From an uncultured Clostridia bacterium (lineage in GTDB: Bacteria > Bacillota > Clostridia > Christensenellales > UBA1242), in NCBI GenBank assembly GCA_947624415.1, contig CANQKH010000008.1, positions 1 to 57,492 of the forward strand: DNA of 57,492 nucleotides, given 5' to 3'. The position numbers were made by a program, and so were the translations under genes. Below are positions 14,633 to 22,027 of the stretch, piece by piece (the first letter of the stretch is position 1; every line of letters begins with the position of its first letter). The notes beneath the pieces were generated by a model that was not told the DNA's origin, searched no databases, and was given only the letters and a program-made list of their open reading frames with translations.

Positions 14633-15741
14633 TATAATTTTTCTCCACATTCAGGGCAAAATTTTGCATTACCTTTAATTGTTGCTCCACATTTTGGGCA
14701 TTTATTTTCAGTAACAATTTTCTCGCCACAATTTATACAATACTTTGCATTTGGTGATACTTCCTTGCCACACTTTGGGCATAAGGTAACTTGACTTGCA
14801 CCACATTCTGGACAAAATTTGGTTTCCTTGTCTATGCTTGCACCACACTTAACACACTTCTTCTTTGGAGTTTCATCTTTTACGCTTGCAATAGACTCCC
14901 CAAACATACGACCTATTGTCGTGCCTGCTCCAAGTCCTACACCTAACCCTGCAAAATTTCCACCGTTAGGATTTTGTGCCGCATCTCTCATCGCCTGAGC
15001 CGCTTGATACTGAGCATAAGAACCCATTTTATCACCAAGGATTCCAAGTTTGCTCCTCTCATCGAGAACTTTTTCTACTTCTTCTGGAAGAGATAAATTT
15101 TCCACAACAACTTGGCATAGTTTTAACCCCATCTTGCTGTAATCTTTATTGGCAACCTCTAAAATCTTGTCTGCAATTTCACGATAATTTGAAACAAGGT
15201 CAAGAGCAGAAACTCCACTTTCACCTATTGCATCGGAAATGTTCTGTATTAAAATTGAACGACATTGATTTGCAACATCTTCAACTTTATATAGCCCGTT
15301 TGTTCCAAAAACCTCTTTCATGAACAACTTTGCGTCATCAACTTTAAATGCAAAAGTTCCATAACCCCTTAGACGAATTGAACCAAAATCGGCATCTCTC
15401 ATCATTATTGGATTTTGTGTGCCCCATTTTTGTCCAATGAATTGTTTGGTGTTTACAAAATAAACTTCCGCCTTGATTCTAGAATTAAACCCTGTTGGCA
15501 ATGACAATAATTTTGTCAAAAAAGGTATGTTTTCAGTGTTCAATTTGTATGTTCCTGGTCCAAAAACATCGGCAATCTCTCCCTTATGAACAAATAGTGC
15601 AACCTGTGATTCCCTTACAACCAGTGTCGAACTGTTCATAATTTCTTCCCGTTTGTCAACTGGATGTCTGTATACAATAATATCCTTTGACTCATCTTTC
15701 CATTCAAGAACTGATAATAATTGCTTTGAAAATAATCCCAT
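14632..15741 (-). CDS. SPFH-domain protein with C-terminal zinc ribbons (YdjI-like)
   Basis: This 369-residue protein starts MGLFSKQLLSVLEWKDE, the usual opening of the YdjI/virion-core-like SPFH family. The SPFH/band-7 region covers about residues 20-255. A Gly/Ala linker (near 260-285) leads to three tandem zinc ribbons with CxxCG...CPECG patterns (about residues 295-369). YdjI-type proteins are linked with PspA-like membrane stress responses, where the SPFH part associates with membrane and the ribbons with partners. It is the first gene of a three-gene operon ending at the 13162 terminator. There is no TM segment of its own, so membrane binding would be peripheral. Function in this organism is inferred. 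Confidence 0.82.
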   Translation of the reverse strand: MGLFSKQLLSVLEWKDESKDIIVYRHPVDKREEIMNSSTLVVRESQVALFVHKGEIADVFGPGTYKLNTENIPFLTKLLSLPTGFNSRIKAEVYFVNTKQFIGQKWGTQNPIMMRDADFGSIRLRGYGTFAFKVDDAKLFMKEVFGTNGLYKVEDVANQCRSILIQNISDAIGESGVSALDLVSNYREIADKILEVANKDYSKMGLKLCQVVVENLSLPEEVEKVLDERSKLGILGDKMGSYAQYQAAQAMRDAAQNPNGGNFAGLGVGLGAGTTIGRMFGESIASVKDETPKKKCVKCGASIDKETKFCPECGASQVTLCPKCGKEVSPNAKYCINCGEKIVTENKCPKCGATIKGNAKFCPECGEKL

Positions 15742-15833
15742 ATTTAAATCTCCTATATTTTATATTATATAATAAATATCATAAAATAGCAAATAAACTT
15801 GATTATTTTATTAAAATATTGTAATATTCAAAT

Positions 15834-16175
15834 ATGATAAATCTAAACAAATTTAAAAACTCAAAATTTAGGTCTAAATTTATTTTAAGAGAAAAAGAAT
15901 TGCAATATATTCAGGAAAAAGGAATGGACACTATTAAAAATCACGCAAAGGACTTTATAACAACACGGCTTGCTCCCCCTTTTCCATTAAATGACGGAAA
16001 ACAAACCCCATTTCGCGGGCATCCCGTTTTTATCGCACAACACGCAACCGCAACTTGTTGCCGCGGATGTCTTGAAAAATGGTGGAAAATTGAGCGTGGA
16101 CGTCAATTGACAGAAAATGAAATAGATTTTATTGTCGAAATTATTATGACTTGGATTGAAAATCAAAAAAAATAG
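15834..16175 (+). CDS. DUF4186 family protein
   Basis: This 113-residue protein carries the DUF4186 hallmark: GHPVFIAQHATATCCRGCLE followed by KWWKIERGR, with a C-C-x-x-C cluster and an invariant-looking His. The Cys/His set suggests a metal site, possibly zinc, but the function of the family is not known to me. It stands alone between divergent and convergent neighbours and has only AT-rich sequence and no clear ribosome site directly before the ATG (15834). That makes the exact start less certain; the conserved core begins near residue 60. A terminator hairpin follows at about 16173. Confidence 0.85.
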   Translation: MINLNKFKNSKFRSKFILREKELQYIQEKGMDTIKNHAKDFITTRLAPPFPLNDGKQTPFRGHPVFIAQHATATCCRGCLEKWWKIERGRQLTENEIDFIVEIIMTWIENQKK

Positions 16176-16204
16176 GGAGATATAAATCATCTTCCTATTT
16201 TTAT
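16173..16204. terminator. Terminator between DUF4186 and transglutaminase-like genes
   Basis: AATAGGGAGAT and ATCTTCCTATT pair with one mismatch around ATAAATC and are followed by T5. It can serve both converging genes. Confidence 0.6.
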
Positions 16205-16207
16205 TCT

Positions 16208-18034
16208 CTACATCATTAAATCGTCTTCATCATCCTTGTTTTTTTGCTCATATTCATTTAAAAGTTCTTCAAAAGACTTTTCTTCTTGGTCTGGTTGCAT
16301 CCCAACTAATTCCTCAAATGATTTCTCCTCTTGGTCTGGTTGCATTCCAACAAGTTCTTCAAATGTAGGTTCTTTTTGCGTTTCCACACCAAATATTGAA
16401 TTTATTTCATCCATTATATCAAAACTTGCATCTTTTTGGTTTGAATCTTGTATGCTCTCCACATTTGCTTGATTATCTTTCGCTTTTTTCGATTCTTCAA
16501 TTGCTCGTGCCACATCATTATTGAAGTTTTCTTCAATTTCTTTTAACTCTTCCTCGCTCTTTCCTTCTTGTAATGAGTGTGCATATTCTTTTTCTTGTTC
16601 AGGCGTCCAATACTTTCTTCTTGCACAAGAATATGCAACCGCCTCCTCCTCAGTTTTTCCCATTGCGAGTCCAACCTGTTTTAATACATTTGAAAGTAAT
16701 TCATTTTTCTCTGTCTGTTGCAACTCAACACCTAAGGCAAGGTTATTGTATTTCTCATTTGCCCTTTTTACCTTTTTTCGTTCATTCTCGCCTGCTTTTA
16801 TATAACTTTTCCCAAAAATATATTTACATACTTCATCGTCGCTCAAATGTGATAAGCCATCAATTTTTTTCATTATTTCCTTGTGTATTTGATAAGGATT
16901 AACATTCTTATTTTTAAGCAATTTTCTGGCCTCATCTCCCAATCCAGCCATTAAATCTAAATATGCTGTATTTTCATTTCTTTCATATAATAGACCCTCT
17001 CTCCAAAAGTCATATTGAAGGGATTTAAGTAATTCCTTTGTGAAATTGTCCATCTTTTTTTCTGGCTTAGAATTATTTGTAGCATTTAAATCAAACCCTC
17101 TATTAGTTGCATCCTCAATTTTCAATAGTTCCAAAAACAGACAATTTGATAAATGATAATCGTTGCAATATTCTCTGAAAACCTTTATAAATTCCTCTTG
17201 TTTCTTTCTGTTTTGTGCATCTTCCTGTGAATTACAAACTATCTTTCCTTCTTTTGAGGAAATTTTGCCAGATTCTAGAAGTAGTCCGGAAAGTGATTGT
17301 TGCTCTCTGTCAATCTGTTGATTATTATTGCGATAAATTTCTTCTCCATCACTAAATGGAATAGTTGAACCACCAAACGCCCTTCTAAGTTCTTCATTCT
17401 TTGGACAACCCATTGTTGGATCTGAATAAATTACTCCATTCAAATTGTATTTAGGATCTTCAATCTCAACCAAGCACAACATATGTCCAGTTTGAATTCT
17501 GTTATCTTTTTTCAACTCTATTGGAGAAGTTGTTACTGTTTTGCATGGAATATCCAATCTATCACACAATTCTTTTAAAAGATTGGCAAAGCCTGCACAG
17601 ACAATTTTGTCGCCATTTAATACTCTCACCACATTACGCGATTCATTGTCATCTTTGTTGTCGCTTGGCTTATAAATGTATTGTGATGCAATTTCATAAG
17701 CATATAAATATTTCTCATAAGGAGACAATTCTTCCCCATTTACTTTTGCCGATTTTATCTCATCAGCCCAAGTTGAAAGTTTTCTGCTTGAATCGATTGC
17801 CTGCTCAGGAGTGAAGCCCTCTTTAAAACGGCAATCTGCTCCCCCTTCCCTTAACGCATTGACTGCATCAGCAAAAACTTGAGTCTGCTCCTCGGTGAGG
17901 CCGACAGAATATCCCGCACCTGTAAGTTCAAGGCTCTCGCCACTTTCCTTTATTTGCTGAATGCGTTTATTAAATTTACTCTTATTCTTTTGATAATCCT
18001 CTAAAAAACTATCAATATCACAGGCTAAAGCCAT
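16208..18034 (-). CDS. Large transglutaminase-like protein with C-terminal tandem repeats
   Basis: This 608-residue protein has a transglutaminase/cysteine-protease-like core with a Cys146 (VCAGFANLLKEL), His184 (TGHMLCLVEI), Asp205 (IYSDPTMG) triad. No signal peptide is visible, so it appears cytoplasmic. The middle is helical and charged. The acidic C-terminus contains tandem copies of a 15-residue unit, FEELVGMQPDQEEKS, coded by nearly identical 45-base repeats (about 16264-16370). Such Firmicute families are uncharacterised; protein crosslinking, amidase or protease activity are all possible. GAGGAGG precedes the ATG, behind a TTGACG-17-TATAAT promoter. The repeats suggest recent slippage expansion or a binding-peptide array. 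Confidence 0.7.
   Translation of the reverse strand: MALACDIDSFLEDYQKNKSKFNKRIQQIKESGESLELTGAGYSVGLTEEQTQVFADAVNALREGGADCRFKEGFTPEQAIDSSRKLSTWADEIKSAKVNGEELSPYEKYLYAYEIASQYIYKPSDNKDDNESRNVVRVLNGDKIVCAGFANLLKELCDRLDIPCKTVTTSPIELKKDNRIQTGHMLCLVEIEDPKYNLNGVIYSDPTMGCPKNEELRRAFGGSTIPFSDGEEIYRNNNQQIDREQQSLSGLLLESGKISSKEGKIVCNSQEDAQNRKKQEEFIKVFREYCNDYHLSNCLFLELLKIEDATNRGFDLNATNNSKPEKKMDNFTKELLKSLQYDFWREGLLYERNENTAYLDLMAGLGDEARKLLKNKNVNPYQIHKEIMKKIDGLSHLSDDEVCKYIFGKSYIKAGENERKKVKRANEKYNNLALGVELQQTEKNELLSNVLKQVGLAMGKTEEEAVAYSCARRKYWTPEQEKEYAHSLQEGKSEEELKEIEENFNNDVARAIEESKKAKDNQANVESIQDSNQKDASFDIMDEINSIFGVETQKEPTFEELVGMQPDQEEKSFEELVGMQPDQEEKSFEELLNEYEQKNKDDEDDLMM
16264..16370 (-). repeat. Tandem 45-base repeats coding FEELVGMQPDQEEKS units
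   Basis: Two nearly identical in-frame copies and a partial third occur near the 3' end of the transglutaminase-like gene. The differences are mostly third-position changes, so selection appears to keep the peptide. Confidence 0.75.
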
Positions 18035-18131
18035 TCTCTCCTCCTCTATTTTACAAAAAGATTATTTAAACATCATAAATTGTGGTTATTGTTTGGCATT
18101 CGATAAATTTATCTTTTGTATTTTCAAAATT

Positions 18132-18160
18132 ATTATATCATTTTTTATTATTTACGTCAA
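18132..18160 (-). promoter_or_regulatory. Promoter of the transglutaminase-like gene
   Basis: On the minus strand, TTGACG (18160-18155), a 17-base spacer and TATAAT (18137-18132). The leader is about 90 nt. Confidence 0.7.
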
Positions 18161-18183
18161 TATTAGAAATAAAAATTATTTAT

Positions 18184-18810
18184 TTATTTTCTGCATATGG
18201 CTTCAATTTCAATTAATACTTTCTTTTTTTCATATCTTTCCATTGTCCCCTCTTGCACCTGACAATTTCCAATTATACCAAAATAATTATTTGCATCTTT
18301 TTCATCAAAGAATCTTTTATTATATCCCTCCACAAAATAATAATTATCTTCAATTTTATCTCCCTGTCCTGCACCGTGATTTAAATCCTTTACAGAATTT
18401 ACCCTCGCAAAAAGCCTTCCTCCATTTTTTAAAACTCTTTTTATCTCATTCATTACTTTTATTGTCGTTTCGCTGCTAAAATAATGCAAACACAAGTCGG
18501 CAATTATTATGTCAAAACTATTATCATCAAATGGAAAGGGTTTTGTTAAATCTAAAATTCTTACATCTGTTTGCGGAATTTGTTTCTTAACGTATTCGAT
18601 TGCCACATTAGATAAATCAGTCGCAACCTCATAAAAATTATGTTCTGCAAGATATTTTGTATTATTCCCAAGCCCACAACCTAGTTCCAATATTTTGCTT
18701 TCTTTATTTATATATTTCATATATTTTTCAAGCCAGTTATCATATTTTATATCATCGTTTATTCTCTGTAAATAATTTTTATTCCACATATCATTAAATG
18801 TTTTTTCCAT
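18184..18810 (-). CDS. Class I SAM-dependent methyltransferase
   Basis: This 208-residue protein has a Rossmann methyltransferase fold with motif I ILELGCGLGNNT (about residues 40-51) binding SAM. Motif II follows (VATDLSNVAI), with an acidic residue for the ribose, and then DIIIADLCLHYFS as motif IV. The closing sheet includes LKNGGRLFARVNS. The small TehB/UbiE-like size suggests a small-molecule substrate; nothing shows which. AAGGAG lies before the ATG. It stands between the holin-like gene and the transglutaminase-like gene with spacers on both sides, so it is probably monocistronic. Confidence 0.85.
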   Translation of the reverse strand: MEKTFNDMWNKNYLQRINDDIKYDNWLEKYMKYINKESKILELGCGLGNNTKYLAEHNFYEVATDLSNVAIEYVKKQIPQTDVRILDLTKPFPFDDNSFDIIIADLCLHYFSSETTIKVMNEIKRVLKNGGRLFARVNSVKDLNHGAGQGDKIEDNYYFVEGYNKRFFDEKDANNYFGIIGNCQVQEGTMERYEKKKVLIEIEAICRK

Positions 18811-18821
18811 TCTTTCTCCTT

Positions 18822-18852
18822 AAAAAATGCCCATGCAAATATACATGGACAT
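18822..18852 (-). terminator. Terminator after the holin-like gene
   Basis: ATGTCCATG and CATGGGCAT pair (one G-T) around an 8-base loop, with a T6 run on the minus strand. It lies upstream of the methyltransferase start. Confidence 0.65.
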
Positions 18853-18875
18853 TTTATCAAATTTTTATAAAAAAG

Positions 18876-19199
18876 TCAATTTGTAGGCTTGTCTTTATTA
18901 TTTACTTCTTTTGTGAGATTTATAAGGTCTTCAATCACCTTCTCAACTTTTTGTGAATCAAATTTTATACCCTCATCAGCACAAAAATTCTCAGCCATTT
19001 TTAAAACCTGACATTTCTTTTCCTCGCCATTACATTGGGTAAGTTTTTCAGCCTCTATAATAAAATTTTGTAGCGCCGAGCATAAATCATTCCATTTTCT
19101 GTTTTTAATTGCTTTAATTATTGCAATTATTAATCCTGAAAGTGATATGAGGAGTGATATAGATAATGTTATCAGTCTTATTATTTCATTTGTTGTCAT
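18876..19199 (-). CDS. Holin-LLH-like small membrane protein
   Basis: This 107-residue protein has one N-terminal TM segment (about residues 5-28) and a charged helical tail. The tail contains EAEKLTQCNGEEKKCQVLKM, the pattern EAE-x-G-EEKK-x-x-VL common in phage holins of the LLH superfamily and in mobile-element relatives. The ATG at 19199 follows GGGAGGAG; the longer frame is unsupported. No lysin or other phage gene is adjacent, so it is an orphan. It could be a prophage remnant or a domesticated membrane protein. A terminator follows. Confidence 0.55.
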   Translation of the reverse strand: MTTNEIIRLITLSISLLISLSGLIIAIIKAIKNRKWNDLCSALQNFIIEAEKLTQCNGEEKKCQVLKMAENFCADEGIKFDSQKVEKVIEDLINLTKEVNNKDKPTN

Positions 19200-19243
19200 A
19201 TTCTCCTCCCAATAACATTTTATGAAAAATATTGCTTTTAGAA

Positions 19244-19276
19244 ACAAAAAAAGGCTTTTTTTAGCCCTTTTTTAAA
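19244..19276 (-). terminator. Terminator of the lipoprotein gene
   Basis: AAAAGGGCT-AAAAAA-AGCCTTTTTTT on the minus strand: GGGCT pairs with AGCC(T) and a T7 run follows. It overlaps the end of the lipoprotein gene. Confidence 0.6.
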
Positions 19277-21254
19277 GATTTTTTACAAAATCACAAATTA
19301 TTTTTGTTATAAGTTCAAATTGTCCTTCACTGTTTTGAATATAATAATGCCCATTTGTCAATGTCATCTTTTTCGTTATAACTATTCCATCATTGCTCTG
19401 CGACATACTGCCACCATTATCGGCAATTATACTCGTTTGAGGGGTAACTTCTTTGTTATCACAAAAATATGTTATTTTCATTCCCCAAGTATACTCATTC
19501 CCCCATGAAGTATTTTGAAGTGTCGTTAAAACTGAAAAATCAATTTTCTCTTGTTTTGATGCGTAAACTGTAACCTTGTCGTCTACAATTCCACCAAGGG
19601 AACTTGTTTGAGCATACTCCCATTGTGATGTTTGAAAGTCGCTGCTTTTAAACTCCAATGAAAAGGCTATTTTCCTTCCACTTATTTCAATATTTGCACC
19701 ATTAAAACTTGAACATCGGTTTCCTTCATAAGTCGCATCAATATAAACCTTTTTGTCTTGAACACTATATCTTATAGTTGTTACAACACCCTCTACACTT
19801 TCACTTGCCATCACTTCATCACTAAATTCAACGTCTTCTTCACTATTTAATAAACTTAAAATGTCAACTTCGTTTAATGTATAGTTGTTTCCCATAAAAG
19901 TAAAACTAATATTTATTTGACTATAAATAGAGGTCAAAAGATTATAATTAGATGTAAACTGAACTTTATTTCTTGGACTTAGTCCTGATGCATAAATTGA
20001 TGATTTTACATAATTTTCATTTATATCAAACTTAAATTCATTTATCTTTTCATCATCAAAATATAGCGAGTTTTCAAATCCTGTCTCCGCCTGAATTGCG
20101 TAAGACAAATAACCATTCTTTAATTGCAAATTGCGAACTGAAAAATTAAATTTATTATCATTTATATAATAATCAATTGGCAAATCTGTGTTTTGTAAAG
20201 TAAATGTAAGGACATCTTCAATATCATCATAATGTGTCGCTGTCGCCTTATCACCAACATAAACTGTAACACGTGATAGGTCAAGCATATTTAAAACTGC
20301 CCCCTCTTCTTGTGTTGAATGTGTTCTATCTAGTTTCAATTTATATGTTTTTGCCTTCCCAAAGGTCTTTTTAAAGTTTGTTTTAAAGTCTTCATCCTCT
20401 TTGGCAGAAACTAATTTGAATTTGTATATGCTTTCATCACTTTCATACTCATTGTTTATGTCAAAAACCAAATAGTTTTGGGAGTCTTGCAATAATTCAA
20501 AATCTAATTTTACATTAGATTGAAAAAGTGTATAATTTGTGGAAGTTAAGTTTATAGAAAATGTGTAAAGACAAACGTCATTATTATCTTGTGCACAATT
20601 AAAATACATTCCCTCTCCTATGCTTAGAAATTTGTTTAATGCTGAGTTTGTAAGCATATTTGGCATTTTAATTTGAACTCTTGCCTTTTGTTCTGTTAAG
20701 TCAAAAACTATCTTATATTGTCCTAAATTATCTTCTTTGAAGTTTGTTAGTGGATAAAAGTCATAGGCATTGTTGTGGCAGGCATAAATCTTTAATTCAG
20801 ACATCAAATCTCTCCCAAAATTCTCAAGTCCTTCCTCTTCAAATTCCACCCCAACCTCTTCAACCATTTTTCGTGGTTCGGTTATTATAAGATTGTATGT
20901 TTTATCCTCTGTTGGAGTAAACACAACAACTATTTTCCACCATGCGTCTTCTCCCTTTATCTTCTTTACCTCAACATTTTTGTCTGTTCCATTTATGTAA
21001 ATATCTGTTATATCATAACCATTTTTATAGACTATTTCAAACTGATATTGCTTTGATACAACGATGCTTTCTCTATACTGAGTAACTGAATCGTCATCTG
21101 TCTTATTAAGAGTTATGCTTGAAATATACTCCTCGTCAAGTCCGCCAGAAAGCATTATATTTATTTTATGCTTTTTCCCGCATGAACAAAATAGAAGCCC
21201 TGGAAGCAACAAAAAAATTGAAAATATTATTAAAAATAATCTGTTTTTTCTCAT
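19272..21254 (-). CDS. Large surface lipoprotein, unknown function
   Basis: This 660-residue protein begins with a basic n-region, a hydrophobic core and the Cys-rich end LLPGLLFCSCGKK, a lipobox-like FCSC. It should therefore be exported and lipid-anchored. The mature part is beta-rich, full of Asn, Thr, Asp and aromatic residues, with no Cys cluster or enzyme motif I recognise. AAAGGAT precedes the ATG. It sits 15 bases downstream of the APH-like kinase gene, so it may be in the adhE transcript. A lipoprotein of similar build (765 residues) lies at 40048-42345. I see no clear sequence identity beyond the signal and general composition. Confidence 0.7.
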   Translation of the reverse strand: MRKNRLFLIIFSIFLLLPGLLFCSCGKKHKINIMLSGGLDEEYISSITLNKTDDDSVTQYRESIVVSKQYQFEIVYKNGYDITDIYINGTDKNVEVKKIKGEDAWWKIVVVFTPTEDKTYNLIITEPRKMVEEVGVEFEEEGLENFGRDLMSELKIYACHNNAYDFYPLTNFKEDNLGQYKIVFDLTEQKARVQIKMPNMLTNSALNKFLSIGEGMYFNCAQDNNDVCLYTFSINLTSTNYTLFQSNVKLDFELLQDSQNYLVFDINNEYESDESIYKFKLVSAKEDEDFKTNFKKTFGKAKTYKLKLDRTHSTQEEGAVLNMLDLSRVTVYVGDKATATHYDDIEDVLTFTLQNTDLPIDYYINDNKFNFSVRNLQLKNGYLSYAIQAETGFENSLYFDDEKINEFKFDINENYVKSSIYASGLSPRNKVQFTSNYNLLTSIYSQINISFTFMGNNYTLNEVDILSLLNSEEDVEFSDEVMASESVEGVVTTIRYSVQDKKVYIDATYEGNRCSSFNGANIEISGRKIAFSLEFKSSDFQTSQWEYAQTSSLGGIVDDKVTVYASKQEKIDFSVLTTLQNTSWGNEYTWGMKITYFCDNKEVTPQTSIIADNGGSMSQSNDGIVITKKMTLTNGHYYIQNSEGQFELITKIICDFVKNL

Positions 21255-21268
21255 TTTTATCCTTTTTT

Positions 21269-22027
21269 TTATTGAAAATCTACAACATCAATCCATTTAT
21301 TTAAAAATTCTTGTTCTTCTTCTCTGCCTTTTGTTTTTTGAGTCGCTGCTACTATTGGCACCCATCTTAATATATTACTTTTAGCAATTCCACTTTTTGA
21401 AGAAAATAAATCAAGATATTTTCCAGCAAGTTTATCTTTGCCATTCATTGAAAAAAGCAAAAATGTCCTTGCAACATCTGCTGATGCATTGCCTTGTGTT
21501 ACGTGTGCCCAATCAATTATATAGTGTTTTCCATCACCCGATATTATAATATTGCTTGGAACAAAGTCTCCATGACATAACTTTTTGTGATTTTTCATTC
21601 CTTCAAGTCTTTGCAAAAGTTCATATCTTGTGTTTTCATCAATATTCTGGGCTTCTGTGAGTTTTGTCTTAAATTTATCCTTTATTCTATTTAAAAGTGG
21701 TGCTTCATAAGACAAAACCTCTAATTGAATATTTACAAAAAGTTCAAGATATTCATCTTCCCTCTCTGGATATTTTTCCATAAGTTCACTTAAAGTCATG
21801 CCATCGATATATTCATAGACAAGTGCCCACCTTTTCCCTATCAAAGACACCTCTAATAGTTTTGGAATATTAAGGTCGGTCGCCTCTTCTACTTTGGCTT
21901 GATTTAATGCCTCGTTTAAAATATTTGATTTTTTGTAATTTTCGACAAATAATTTGATTTTTTTATCGCCATCACGATAAACAACCTTATTTTCACGTCT
22001 TGCAATCTCTTCTTTTAGATTTAACAT
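21269..22027 (-). CDS. APH-family phosphotransferase (aminoglycoside-phosphotransferase-like kinase)
   Basis: This 252-residue protein has a protein-kinase-like APH fold. The catalytic loop is HGDFVPSNIII (about residues 155-165), with Asp as base and Asn binding metal. The second metal Asp is in YIIDWAHVTQGN, the counterpart of DFG. The hinge ALVYEYIDG is upstream. Relatives phosphorylate choline, fructosamine, amino acids or aminoglycosides; nothing here picks the substrate, and resistance should not be assumed. Its ATG lies inside the last codons of adhE with GGAGGTG upstream, a strict translational coupling. That suggests a link to AdhE metabolism or simply shared expression. Confidence 0.82.
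   Translation of the reverse strand: MLNLKEEIARRENKVVYRDGDKKIKLFVENYKKSNILNEALNQAKVEEATDLNIPKLLEVSLIGKRWALVYEYIDGMTLSELMEKYPEREDEYLELFVNIQLEVLSYEAPLLNRIKDKFKTKLTEAQNIDENTRYELLQRLEGMKNHKKLCHGDFVPSNIIISGDGKHYIIDWAHVTQGNASADVARTFLLFSMNGKDKLAGKYLDLFSSKSGIAKSNILRWVPIVAATQKTKGREEEQEFLNKWIDVVDFQ

Noticed and set aside
21269-22027. Aminoglycoside resistance gene
   Set aside because: The APH fold alone does not show resistance; many relatives phosphorylate metabolites, and it is coupled to adhE.
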